The position numbers and the translations under genes were made by a program. Source: JAPLMI01 sp043798375 (GTDB lineage: Bacteria; Omnitrophota; Gorgyraeia; 2-01-FULL-45-10). Taken from it: a stretch of 64,000 nucleotides of DNA. The notes under the pieces are model-generated. The model saw nothing but the letters and a program-made list of their open reading frames with translations. It was not told the DNA's origin and ran no database searches. The stretch is from positions 1-64,000 of the forward strand of contig JAZDOS010000042.1 in assembly GCA_043798375.1 (NCBI GenBank), in the 5' to 3' direction. Each line of letters opens with the position of its first letter. Positions within the stretch are counted from its first letter, which is position 1. Positions 25,401-33,180 of this stretch are shown one piece after another.

Positions 25401-28400
25401 TAGCCAAGTGGTATCCGCTATGGATAAGGAAGGACCTTTTTAGGACAGCATCCCCGGGAACCATGGAACTTCTGGACCAGTGGCGTACGGAATCAGGCGC
25501 GGACCACGAGATAACGCCTAAAGATGTTGTCGCGGTCATCATGGCCGGCGGCGGCGGAGAAAGGATGTGGCCGCTCAGCGTTACGGAAGACCCCAAACAG
25601 ATAACCGATATCATTGACGAGAAACTCCTTGTCATGGCCGTCCGCAGGGTGATAGAGCATCTGGGAAGGAAGAATGTCTACATCCAGACCATCCCAAAGC
25701 TTAAAGATAAGATCGTAAAATTGTTAAAGGATGCCGGTCTGAATATCCCGAAAGAAAATATATTCGCCGAGCCGGAATCTGCGGACACATCAGGCGCGAT
25801 AGGCTATGCAGCCGCAAAGTTAAAGAGGTTGGGCAGAGGCAATGACGTGATGTTCGCATGTACCGCCGACCATTATATAGATGTAACCTCACCCGATTTC
25901 AGGAGCGCCTATATGCACGCGGCTAAGATAGCCAAGCACAATCAGGCGATAGGTACGTTGGGCATCGATCCCGAGCCAATAGGCGTATCGGAAGAATACG
26001 GCTGTATAAGGAAAGGCGGAGAGACCTTTTATGAAGGAGGCCATGTAGCCGCTAAGTTCATCGAAAAACCGAAAGGGAAAGACGCGAAAGATATATTCAA
26101 GGAAAGACTCCCTGATAATAGCCACGTATGGCTTTATAATAGCGGGATGTTCATAGGAAGACCCGATATATTTTTAGAGGCGTTCAGGCAAGTCGCTCCT
26201 GTCTACGGCGAGGCGTTCGATGCCATAGCGGACCCGGAGGCTACGCTGGAGACGGAGGCGAAGGCCTTCAAGCAGTTAGGTGAGAATAAAAAGAAGGGTG
26301 GGTTTATTCATTCCGGAGAACCGACAGGATTCCGCAAGGGCGTATCGGTGGATTATGTATTAGCCCAGCCCGTCTCGAAGATGGAAACCGACAGGATCGC
26401 GCTATTTATGGTTGCGGGCACATTCAAATGGAAAGATATAGGCAGTTATGCGATGGCCTATGCATATTATAAAGATGATTATCTCGGAACGCCTGACAAA
26501 GGAGACGCATCCGCAAAAACAGGTGTCTATAAAGACGCAGATAATAATATCGTTGTGAACAAATCCTCCGACATAACACCGGCGCCCTATGTTAATTTTG
26601 AAAGCTGCTCAGAATGTTTTGTCATTGCCAATGATCCTGATGCGAGGATAACGCTTAAGAATCTCACAAGAACGATAGTAATCTATAACCCGACTACAAA
26701 ATCGGTTATGGTGGCGCCTATTAGCGTAGAAGGCGATTCTATAAAGAAGCTTCAGGGCAGGATAGGGGCGAGGGCCGCCTTAAAAGGTTATGTATTGGGC
26801 AATTTATCAGGGATTGAGCCGTCAAAAAAGAGAGCGGTGATTAGGGGCAGGTATGATGATAAGACAAGCTCAATTGTCATGGAAGAAGCTGACCAGAAGA
26901 ATAATGTTGTCGAAGAGTATCTGCAGGGCAACGGCATAATCATCGGATCCGAAGGATGCAGTATATCTGTAGGTGTTGGGCTCGCCACAATTGTTGATAT
27001 GAAAGACGTCTCTCTGGACGTGCGACAGTCAACCGCTGACGGCATAAATATATCAGTGGAGAAGAAAGGCCCTGCCGCGGCATCGGCAGGTACGGCAGTT
27101 TCCGCGGGGATCACACTCGCGCATCTAGAGACACCTGCGGAGCGGATAGGGAACACAAGGATGATGCTTGAGCGGCTGGATATAAATCACATTACGCCCG
27201 CCGCATATGCCGGCGTTTACGGCGTGAGCGAGGATATCGCGAAAACGGAGATAGGTAAGATATACGAAGAAGATATCGATAGAATAATAAAGATCGCGGC
27301 AGGCATCTCCAGGCTTAAAATCGATAGGAGCGACCCCGCTAAAATAGCCCATTTGGACGGCGAGATCGAAAAGCTGCAGAAGACGGTAAAAGATATCGTG
27401 CTCGAGAGAAAGAGCCGCGGCACGCTCGTTCCAGGATGGATAAGGCTTGTCGTAGAAGGCATAAAAGACAGGGCGGAGTACAAGGAATCTTCACGGGTCA
27501 GGAGCGAAACGGTCCGGCTGTGCAATACCGTCTTTGCCGAATCAAAGGAAAACGAAATATTACAAGATGCCGCCAGGACAGAGAAGGAGCGCATCTTAAA
27601 AGATAAAGAGCTTATTACCTTGAGTCCGGCCATATGCAGGCGCGATTCAGTCAGGGCAGAAGACGCCGAACTTGAATTATCGGATACCATAGCCAATATA
27701 TTGGGCAAGTCTATGGTGATGCTTATGCTGAAACAGACAAAATTGACCGATCCGTCTAAACTAAAAATGGTCGTGGGCAGAGAATCGCGGATCACTGGTC
27801 GGCGCATATTATCCGCTTATAAGAGAGGCCTCCTTGATATGGGCGCCAATGTTTTGGACATCTCCAAGACGGAGATCGATACCCTTGAAGGAAGGCAGGT
27901 AAGCGAGGTGGTAAGTACGCCTCTCATCTATTTTGCCAATCAGCTTCTCAACCCGTCCTCTGCTACCGAGATAACCGCAAGCCACCTACCTAAAGCCGCA
28001 AACGGTATTAAACCGACCATCATGAAAAGGAACGTTACAGCGGATGAGATGAAGGTGTGGGAAGAACTGACCCATGATATTATTGACGGGAAGATCAAAC
28101 CGTCCGGAAACAAGGGAGCCGAGACGAGCGATGCATCGGTCTTGGGTTATTACCATTTGATGCTCAGCGCTACCCTGGCCGAAATAATAAATGATGAATC
28201 AAATGCCGCAGGACAGGCCCTCGTGAATAAGTGGCGCCTGGGGAGAAACGATGTCCTTAATAATGGGAAGACTTTAAAACAAGCGCTTGATGATATAAAG
28301 AACGAGGTCGCGGCATATATGGGAAGTAATCCTCTGTGCGGCATGAAGATGGAAATAGACCCCGGCAACGGCTCCATGGGGCCGATAGCGATTCCCTTAC

Positions 28401-31400
28401 TGATAGGCCTTGGAGCAGAAATCCCGGCCGCGCCGACGCACATACCGGACGGAATATTTGAAGGACTGGGAAGGCATGACTCAAACCCAAATATCCCGGA
28501 TAACCTGCGTATCCTCATACGGAGAGTCTTCGATAACAAGGCAAGTATGGGGGAGGCCTTTGACGCCGACGGCGACAGGCTCGGCGTTATTTCAAGCGAA
28601 GGCGACTATCTGCAGGGCGACGATATAGCGTGCCTTATAGCTCCCGTACTTATAAAGATGAGAAAGGAATTGACCGGCAAAGAACCGGTCGTTATCGTCA
28701 ATAATCTCTGCAGTGATCAGCTGAAACAAGTTATCAGGGAGGCGGGCGGTAGGGCGGTTGAATGCAATGTAGGTTTCACTAATGTAAAAGCGAAGATGAC
28801 CGAGTTAAGAGATCAGGGTAATGAAGCGATCATGGGCGTGGAGCTTTCCTCACACATTATGATGGATATGAATTTCGACTCGGATGACGCGTTTTTCGCA
28901 TCGATTGTGCTTATAGGCATATTGAAACAGAAGGCCCGCGAGCTTAGCGTGACACCGCAGGAGGTAATGGGGCTCATGCGGAAGGAATTAAATGCCAGAT
29001 ATTTTAAGGTAAATCCCATAGGAGAGGGCCGCGTATTGATGTTAACAGACGATACGCGCAAAGAGGCGGCCGCGAAAGCAGTGGAAGAATGCAAGAGGAG
29101 GATCGGCGATCCAGAGTATCAGTATATATACGAGAAGAATCCTGATAGGGAGACGGAAGACCTGGAACGGGAAGGCGGGATCAAGATAGATGTAAAAGAG
29201 AGAGAGACCGGCGAGCTTATGGGTTGGTTTGTTATAAGGCCGTCCGGTACCTCGGCGGAGATAGTCGTCACCGCGGAGTCGGTAGTCGGCGTCCATGCCG
29301 AATCGGAGGCAAATGCCATTATGAACGCCCATAAGATCAAACAGGAGGTGATAGACCTTCTCCGTCCTTATGAGAGATGGGTTAAGGTTGACGAGATACA
29401 GCCCTCGGACTTTGGCGCTGTCTTCAAAGCAAGGCTCGAAGGCAAGGATGTCTCTGAAGTTAGAGCTGTCGAGAGAGCTGATATCTTCAGAAAATCAGTC
29501 GGCATGCTGGCTGTGGGGCAGGCAGATGAAACGCCGCTTACGCCCGGCGCGGATGAAATAATCGCGTCGATTATGGAAGAGGTTGTGGTGCCCGAAGGCA
29601 TAAGCGAAGCGAGGAACGCGGCGGCGGGAGAGCGATTGATGCAGGAAATAAAGGGTAGCCTTCCCGGCGAGCATACGGATAGGATCGCCTCCATATATAA
29701 TGAAGTGGTAGCGAGGGTTAAAGCGGCGCGTCTCGGGACCCGCATAGCCGCTCAGGAAACGACCGCGCAGTTTCTCGCAACTCAGGAAGTGAGGGACGTT
29801 ACGGTTAATGGGGAAACAGGCGCCCTTATTGTGCCGTCATCCAGCGATTACAAGGACAGGGGCCAGCACGATTCTACTTACATGAAACTAAGGGGCCTGG
29901 CCGCGAATGCCTTGGTTAGCGCGCGGAAATTGTTCGCGCGGCACCAGTATGAGACGGTTTATTCCATGAACCACGGCGCTCTTCCGATCCCGGAGACGTT
30001 GAGGCAATTGGCGTCTTATAACAACGTAAGCCCGGAAAATTACAGGATTCACGATACATTCTTCCCGCAGGTGAATCCGCTGTTCCCGGGAAGCATACAG
30101 TACCAGGTTACGGGCGCCCATTACCAGGCGAATGTCTTTGACATAAAGTATGTTACCGAGGGTAAAGGCCTGCAGTATCTTGTAAAGGTTGACAGGAAGG
30201 CGTTTGAGGAGACCGGCAAGGTCGTCGTGGTCGATACGATCGTGCAGGAGATGGCGCCCGGCAAATGGGTATACGCCCTGCCCGGCTATATAGATATAGT
30301 GGTGAATAAAGGGGCATTGAGATTTAATGATGTTTCCTATGAATTGAGCCCGCAGGAACTGGAAAAACTCGAAAACGAGACCGGCTTTAAAATAGATATG
30401 GATACGAATTTCTATGAGAAACTGCCGGCGAAAGGGATGGCGCATCTATTCTACATGTATAACGGCGAGACGCGTGTTGCGCTCAACCCCGAAGTTATGC
30501 CCGAAGGTAACCTCAATATAAGGGTAATGTCAGCTGGCCTTCCGACGATGGCCGAAAAAGAACTTAAAGTAGGCCTCATGGAGATTTACGCGGCCAATCC
30601 AGGCATAGTTCAGTCCATGATGTCGCTTCGATATCTTGAGACAGTTAATGAGAAGATGCCGTTTGCGCCTGCCATGATACAGGCAATTCATCCGAAAGAA
30701 ACCATCGTGCCGGAATCGATCGATGTCTTGAATAGCAGCGCTCAAGAAGCGGCCTTATTCTTTGAGGCATTAGAACAAGAGATCGGGCAAGGGAATCCTA
30801 TAGAATTCTTACCCAATGTGAGATGCGGCAGGAAGAACAATCAGACTTGGGGCGTGCCTGTCAGCGTGTCGATGATACTCGAAGGGCTGGGGGCTCGAAC
30901 TCGGCAGGAAAAAGAGGCGCTTGTCGATAGGCTTAAGATTGATATCGATGATGTGGTGAGCGAGCTCTGGATAGGCGCGGACATGGAGCATCCGTCAATG
31001 GTAAATGTAAAGACAAAGTATTCAGCGCCTGTATATGTGCTATTCGGTAATTATCCCGAAGAAACTTTCGGCAAGGATCATTTAGACGCATTCGGCCGGG
31101 ATTTCGGCTTGTTGATAAAACACCTCAATTCGGCCAGATACTTATCCGCCCAGAACCATGTATTTACCGAAGGGGTAATACCTTTAAATAAAGAATCGGT
31201 TGCGGTGATGGGATTCGCGAGAGATATAGGGCCCCAGGAATTGGAAGAAGAATTGATCCGGGGAAAAGAAGAATCGCTTAATAGGGTTGTTCTTATGGAG
31301 GGAAAACCCTATCTTGTTCCCAAAGGCATGATGCATGCCTATGGGCCTGTCAATGTCCTTGAGATAAAGGAACAGAGCCTTGGAAAACCTGATACGGGTA

Positions 31401-32641
31401 TGACCAATTCCATATATGATAGGTTAAGCGTGCCGGCAGGACAGAAGACGCCTCCGGCCGAATGGCCAACGATGAGACAGAATAATCCGGCGGAACTTGC
31501 AAAGGCTGTTGGCATCGATTCCAGGAGGACCGGAAAAGACGTATTGACCATGGCCCGCGAGGCATGGCAGAGGGCATTAAACGTTATGGCCGAGAACAAT
31601 ATGCTGAAGGAGGCAAAACCTCAAGATTATGAATCGCCGGTTATAAACTTACGTCCCCAAGCGATAGGCGGTAAACTGGAAGGCATGATGTTAGAGCCGG
31701 GCTTTGTCGTTGAGAGGTTTGAGATCCATGCAGGCCAGACGATGTTAGCTGAGGAGCTCACGTTCGGCAGGGCGAGCATAATCATGGTGCAGGAAGGCGC
31801 GGTGGATTTGACAACAGAAAAAGATGTGCCGATAACGACATTGAAAGCCAAAACAGAAGATAGGTACAGGCTTAATCTATCTGCATATCCGTCTTATAAG
31901 ATTACAGCCGCTCAGGGCCGGAAGGCTATCGTTGATGTGATGTATAAACCTCTTCCGGCCGAGGCGCTCGTCAACACGGGCTTTGAGGCAATTCGCGCCA
32001 ATCTTCCCGCTGTGCGAAGCCAGAAAGTTCATTTGCTCACGACTTCAAAAGCGTTCCGAAGGGGTGACGTGCGTGACCGCGAACCCGGCTCGTTCAGATA
32101 TGAAAAGGAGATTTTAAACCGCGTATCCGACGGCAGGGTGGAATTATCGGAAGTCATAAGCTGTGACGCGGGCGAATTGAAAGAGGCCCTGCAGGGTTTG
32201 ATGAAGGGCGAAGAAGGCGTCAATTACGTCGTCCAACTTACCGAGGGCGAATTTAATTCGATCAAAGACGATAAGGACATAGCGAGGCTTTTGAAAGATA
32301 CGAGGCTCATGGTTCTTCCCAATGTCAAGCTTGGCGAAAACCGCGGCATACCGTTCATCAGAGAGATTGAATCGGCCGGTGTAATACTCGGTAATACAAA
32401 ACCGGAGGATATCCGGGATAAGACGGCTATAGCCGGATGGTTGAAGACCGTAATGTCGAAGTTGACCGGCAACAAAGCGATCGACTGGGAGATGCTCGCG
32501 ACGCTATTGAAGTCGCCGGACCCGGCGATGTCATTCGCCGACAGGATAAGTATTCTGCTCAAGAACCTGCAGGTCAGGATCCAGCCGCACAAGGCCGATG
32601 AAGGCGTGCGTGAAAGGCGGCAGCTCTTGTGGAGCGTGTAA
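22448..32641 (+). CDS. Giant exported fusion of GDP-mannose/hexose-phosphate enzymes
   Basis: 3,397 aa, with a good Shine-Dalgarno (AAGGAG) and promoter. A signal peptide (FVIFTFLFSNVAFA, cleavage after residue 24) predicts export. Next come a Tiki/ChaN-like domain (about residues 55-515), a helical linker, an HEKAH site (24887-24901), mannose-1-phosphate guanylyltransferase (25510-26760), phosphomannomutase (27650-29370), a cupin glucose-6-phosphate-isomerase-like region (29740-30340), a type I mannose-6-phosphate-isomerase-like region with a C-terminal cupin (30660-31960), and a final alpha/beta plus helical module. Normally these are separate cytosolic enzymes turning fructose-6-P into GDP-mannose. 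Most catalytic motifs are intact. The signal peptide is hard to reconcile with cytosolic substrates. The protein may be retained, processed, or used on sugars outside the cytoplasm; none of these can be decided from sequence. Confidence 0.92.
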   Translation: MIFRKTISVFVIFTFLFSNVAFAVPAKSNIELAGNNETVTTPESIVVPRDFGLVKSKFNGNSGKLIVHIQDAHCNYEAQSNIVKILEGLVKNYSFGLVAVEGADGFIDTSWFKAFPDDEVRKEVADYFMKKGEITGPEFLSITTNLPFKLFGAETRSYYIQNLNAFTSSYPLKDETEKYFNSIKAVLNRLKGFIYSEELKVLDTKIQDYESKKLQFNDYIRFLQAIAEKHKINLRSYDNFFRLVSVLIYEKKIDFNITDKERSALIDELSKAVAKDQLQQLVTQSISFKSGKISSAEYYAYLKNLAAANGIDLSKKYPNLYNYIIYNAVYSKIENEKLFQDLKKIEIAVKEKLFANDDQRALEKLSRHIDILLGLINIKLMNGDFDYYQADKSEFTSEYFEDFIKKKVIQFGLAYDVMAPTEAVAQSIPKLEDFYSIAIKRDKALVDNTLDAMKKEKQNIAVLVTGGFHSEGIAKLLEKQGVSYMVVCPSITKDVPSPYIQILTNQRTPLEDILIGTAHAKEGMVAAPSRAQLITMPDSAFKDYVGRLEAGEKLALAIKAAEEEWVDVTVSGAEGAATPVGRVNIEGLVDRLKEDTGASIAGIVNELRHDLHQRCDRLHLSKISIEHLLALLEEKLTSPEFKAITDKFEAEYNERVANRAALEARRKGAAESGRKSPGRDAVAGIGERALRADEFGRYDSNLGANFEASRVETRDEELPGLRVHVHGDINGSFEEGIAAQNDDALLNGGATIPFPRVHPGTYRGSALSREIDGQIEEIAGQIHVSRYIWDSEKIADVSDSIKITKMDKEVVGNHEKAHLDIFAGKGDIFRLWLLYLEYCAIYKKFVDQEDFVDNIQSWVSLLTKWANKGTNDKGDIVKDAENKMPIKEWAVMNGVPLDARPGDFPNCNTIEIRKKIAALQALRIYKRARWALTNIDEKKMRIALTEAYVLAANYGDDELLSNIINLIPAQPGMRKEICGRAILQIAKWYPLWIRKDLFRTASPGTMELLDQWRTESGADHEITPKDVVAVIMAGGGGERMWPLSVTEDPKQITDIIDEKLLVMAVRRVIEHLGRKNVYIQTIPKLKDKIVKLLKDAGLNIPKENIFAEPESADTSGAIGYAAAKLKRLGRGNDVMFACTADHYIDVTSPDFRSAYMHAAKIAKHNQAIGTLGIDPEPIGVSEEYGCIRKGGETFYEGGHVAAKFIEKPKGKDAKDIFKERLPDNSHVWLYNSGMFIGRPDIFLEAFRQVAPVYGEAFDAIADPEATLETEAKAFKQLGENKKKGGFIHSGEPTGFRKGVSVDYVLAQPVSKMETDRIALFMVAGTFKWKDIGSYAMAYAYYKDDYLGTPDKGDASAKTGVYKDADNNIVVNKSSDITPAPYVNFESCSECFVIANDPDARITLKNLTRTIVIYNPTTKSVMVAPISVEGDSIKKLQGRIGARAALKGYVLGNLSGIEPSKKRAVIRGRYDDKTSSIVMEEADQKNNVVEEYLQGNGIIIGSEGCSISVGVGLATIVDMKDVSLDVRQSTADGINISVEKKGPAAASAGTAVSAGITLAHLETPAERIGNTRMMLERLDINHITPAAYAGVYGVSEDIAKTEIGKIYEEDIDRIIKIAAGISRLKIDRSDPAKIAHLDGEIEKLQKTVKDIVLERKSRGTLVPGWIRLVVEGIKDRAEYKESSRVRSETVRLCNTVFAESKENEILQDAARTEKERILKDKELITLSPAICRRDSVRAEDAELELSDTIANILGKSMVMLMLKQTKLTDPSKLKMVVGRESRITGRRILSAYKRGLLDMGANVLDISKTEIDTLEGRQVSEVVSTPLIYFANQLLNPSSATEITASHLPKAANGIKPTIMKRNVTADEMKVWEELTHDIIDGKIKPSGNKGAETSDASVLGYYHLMLSATLAEIINDESNAAGQALVNKWRLGRNDVLNNGKTLKQALDDIKNEVAAYMGSNPLCGMKMEIDPGNGSMGPIAIPLLIGLGAEIPAAPTHIPDGIFEGLGRHDSNPNIPDNLRILIRRVFDNKASMGEAFDADGDRLGVISSEGDYLQGDDIACLIAPVLIKMRKELTGKEPVVIVNNLCSDQLKQVIREAGGRAVECNVGFTNVKAKMTELRDQGNEAIMGVELSSHIMMDMNFDSDDAFFASIVLIGILKQKARELSVTPQEVMGLMRKELNARYFKVNPIGEGRVLMLTDDTRKEAAAKAVEECKRRIGDPEYQYIYEKNPDRETEDLEREGGIKIDVKERETGELMGWFVIRPSGTSAEIVVTAESVVGVHAESEANAIMNAHKIKQEVIDLLRPYERWVKVDEIQPSDFGAVFKARLEGKDVSEVRAVERADIFRKSVGMLAVGQADETPLTPGADEIIASIMEEVVVPEGISEARNAAAGERLMQEIKGSLPGEHTDRIASIYNEVVARVKAARLGTRIAAQETTAQFLATQEVRDVTVNGETGALIVPSSSDYKDRGQHDSTYMKLRGLAANALVSARKLFARHQYETVYSMNHGALPIPETLRQLASYNNVSPENYRIHDTFFPQVNPLFPGSIQYQVTGAHYQANVFDIKYVTEGKGLQYLVKVDRKAFEETGKVVVVDTIVQEMAPGKWVYALPGYIDIVVNKGALRFNDVSYELSPQELEKLENETGFKIDMDTNFYEKLPAKGMAHLFYMYNGETRVALNPEVMPEGNLNIRVMSAGLPTMAEKELKVGLMEIYAANPGIVQSMMSLRYLETVNEKMPFAPAMIQAIHPKETIVPESIDVLNSSAQEAALFFEALEQEIGQGNPIEFLPNVRCGRKNNQTWGVPVSVSMILEGLGARTRQEKEALVDRLKIDIDDVVSELWIGADMEHPSMVNVKTKYSAPVYVLFGNYPEETFGKDHLDAFGRDFGLLIKHLNSARYLSAQNHVFTEGVIPLNKESVAVMGFARDIGPQELEEELIRGKEESLNRVVLMEGKPYLVPKGMMHAYGPVNVLEIKEQSLGKPDTGMTNSIYDRLSVPAGQKTPPAEWPTMRQNNPAELAKAVGIDSRRTGKDVLTMAREAWQRALNVMAENNMLKEAKPQDYESPVINLRPQAIGGKLEGMMLEPGFVVERFEIHAGQTMLAEELTFGRASIIMVQEGAVDLTTEKDVPITTLKAKTEDRYRLNLSAYPSYKITAAQGRKAIVDVMYKPLPAEALVNTGFEAIRANLPAVRSQKVHLLTTSKAFRRGDVRDREPGSFRYEKEILNRVSDGRVELSEVISCDAGELKEALQGLMKGEEGVNYVVQLTEGEFNSIKDDKDIARLLKDTRLMVLPNVKLGENRGIPFIREIESAGVILGNTKPEDIRDKTAIAGWLKTVMSKLTGNKAIDWEMLATLLKSPDPAMSFADRISILLKNLQVRIQPHKADEGVRERRQLLWSV
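22620..23985 (+). other. Domain: Tiki/ChaN-like fold (complete copy)
   Basis: HIQDAHCNYEAQ (about 22638-22673), VAVEGADGF (about 22742) and VLVTGGFHSEGI (about 23833) give the His/Glu pattern of Tiki/TraB/ChaN-like proteins, with a long helical insert between. It is homologous to the start of the first giant protein. Confidence 0.6.
25510..26760 (+). other. Domain: mannose-1-phosphate guanylyltransferase (ManC-like)
   Basis: The nucleotide-binding loop reads VIMAGGGGERMWPLS followed by PKQ (about 25535-25600), close to the usual AGGSGTRLWPLSR...PKQ. Later motifs include TSGAIGYAA, TADHYI, FIEKP, YNSGMF, VSVDYVL and FKWKDIGSY, all in the expected order for the family. The C-terminal type II PMI cupin of bifunctional ManC is not obvious. 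The reaction would be GTP + mannose-1-P to GDP-mannose. Confidence 0.85.
27650..29370 (+). other. Domain: phosphomannomutase/phosphoglucomutase
   Basis: All four alpha-D-phosphohexomutase signatures are present in order: the catalytic serine loop TASHLPKAANG (about 27975-28007), the metal loop FDADGDRLG (about 28558-28584), the sugar loop GVELSSH (about 28837) and the phosphate loop RPSGTSAEI (about 29239-29265). The domain looks catalytically complete. Confidence 0.88.
29740..30340 (+). other. Domain: cupin glucose-6-phosphate isomerase-like
   Basis: The run VTGAHYQANVFDIKYVTEGKG, then VDTIVQEMAPGKWVYALPGY, resembles the archaeal-type cupin phosphoglucose isomerase (GHYH...EVY..LxG.G...PGxxVyVPPyWAH). 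Only one of the metal histidines is evident, so the fold is likely but activity is doubtful. Confidence 0.45.
30660..31960 (+). other. Domain: type I mannose-6-phosphate isomerase-like (ManA)
   Basis: ELWIGADMEHPSMV (about 30961), YLSAQNHVFTE (about 31139, keeping the QxH zinc pair), YLVPKGMMHAYGPVNVLEI (about 31312) and a TNSIYDRL block follow the order of type I PMI. A second cupin-like sheet follows at about 31640-31960. It would complete the path from fructose-6-P to GDP-mannose together with the two upstream domains. Confidence 0.6.
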
Positions 32642-32645
32642 TTAT

Positions 32646-33172
32646 CGTTAAACGGTTGCGGTTGCGCGGCTCGCCACGGTTTTCGTTTATCGTAAAACGT
32701 TATGGAAGAAAAGAAAACCATCAGAAGTTTTCATGATTTGGAAGTTTATCAAATTGCATATCAAGCGATGCTTGACGCATTTAAACATATTTTGCCCAAA
32801 CTGCCTTCAGAGGAGAAATACGACTTGGTTGATCAGCTCAGACGTTCGACCAAAGCCATTCCTCGCTTGATAGCAGAAGGGCATTCTAAAAGACATCAGA
32901 AAAAAGGCTTTCAAAAATACCTAGATGATGCAATGGCAGAATCTAACGAAACAATTGTTTCATTGACCCAGGCGAAAGATTTATATTCTTCAGTGATTGA
33001 TATAAAGATATGCGAAAGTCTAATAGATAATTACGATAAGATAAGCAGGCAGTGTTATAAGTTGGGAATTGCTTGGGATAGATTCGGCGATCGTAAATTA
33101 ATCGACGCAACCGATAGACGATAGACGAAACGAGCAGCGCAACCGATAGACGAAAGACGTAACCCGATAGGA
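32646..33172 (+). repeat. Dispersed stem element, copy 1, carrying a four-helix-bundle gene
   Basis: The left arm (32646-32700, containing GGTTGCGGTTGCGCGGCTCG) and the right arm (33103-33172, containing ACGAGCAGCGCAACCGAT) match the two halves of the compact copies at 50202, 51009, 57600 and 62858. Here the S23-type gene lies between the arms, and its last codons are made of right-arm sequence. Confidence 0.8.
32702..33124 (+). CDS. Four-helix-bundle protein (S23/IVP family)
   Basis: 140 aa, four predicted helices. The opening SFHDLEVYQIAYQAMLDAF, the LVDQLRRSTKAIPRLIAEG block and the KGFQKYLDDAMAESNET block are the standard features of the TIGR02436/S23 family, known from intervening sequences in 23S rRNA genes and related to the Avd protein of diversity-generating retroelements. 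No reverse transcriptase or variable repeat is nearby. The C-terminus (IDATDRR) is encoded by the right arm of the surrounding repeat. No clear Shine-Dalgarno precedes the ATG. Function in this family is mostly unknown; nucleic-acid binding is suspected. Confidence 0.9.
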   Translation: MEEKKTIRSFHDLEVYQIAYQAMLDAFKHILPKLPSEEKYDLVDQLRRSTKAIPRLIAEGHSKRHQKKGFQKYLDDAMAESNETIVSLTQAKDLYSSVIDIKICESLIDNYDKISRQCYKLGIAWDRFGDRKLIDATDRR

Positions 33173-33180
33173 ATTCGACA

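Noticed and set aside
32702..33124. Diversity-generating retroelement suggested by an Avd-like protein
   Set aside because: No reverse transcriptase and no template/variable repeat pair could be found in the window. The protein is better called a generic S23/IVP family member.
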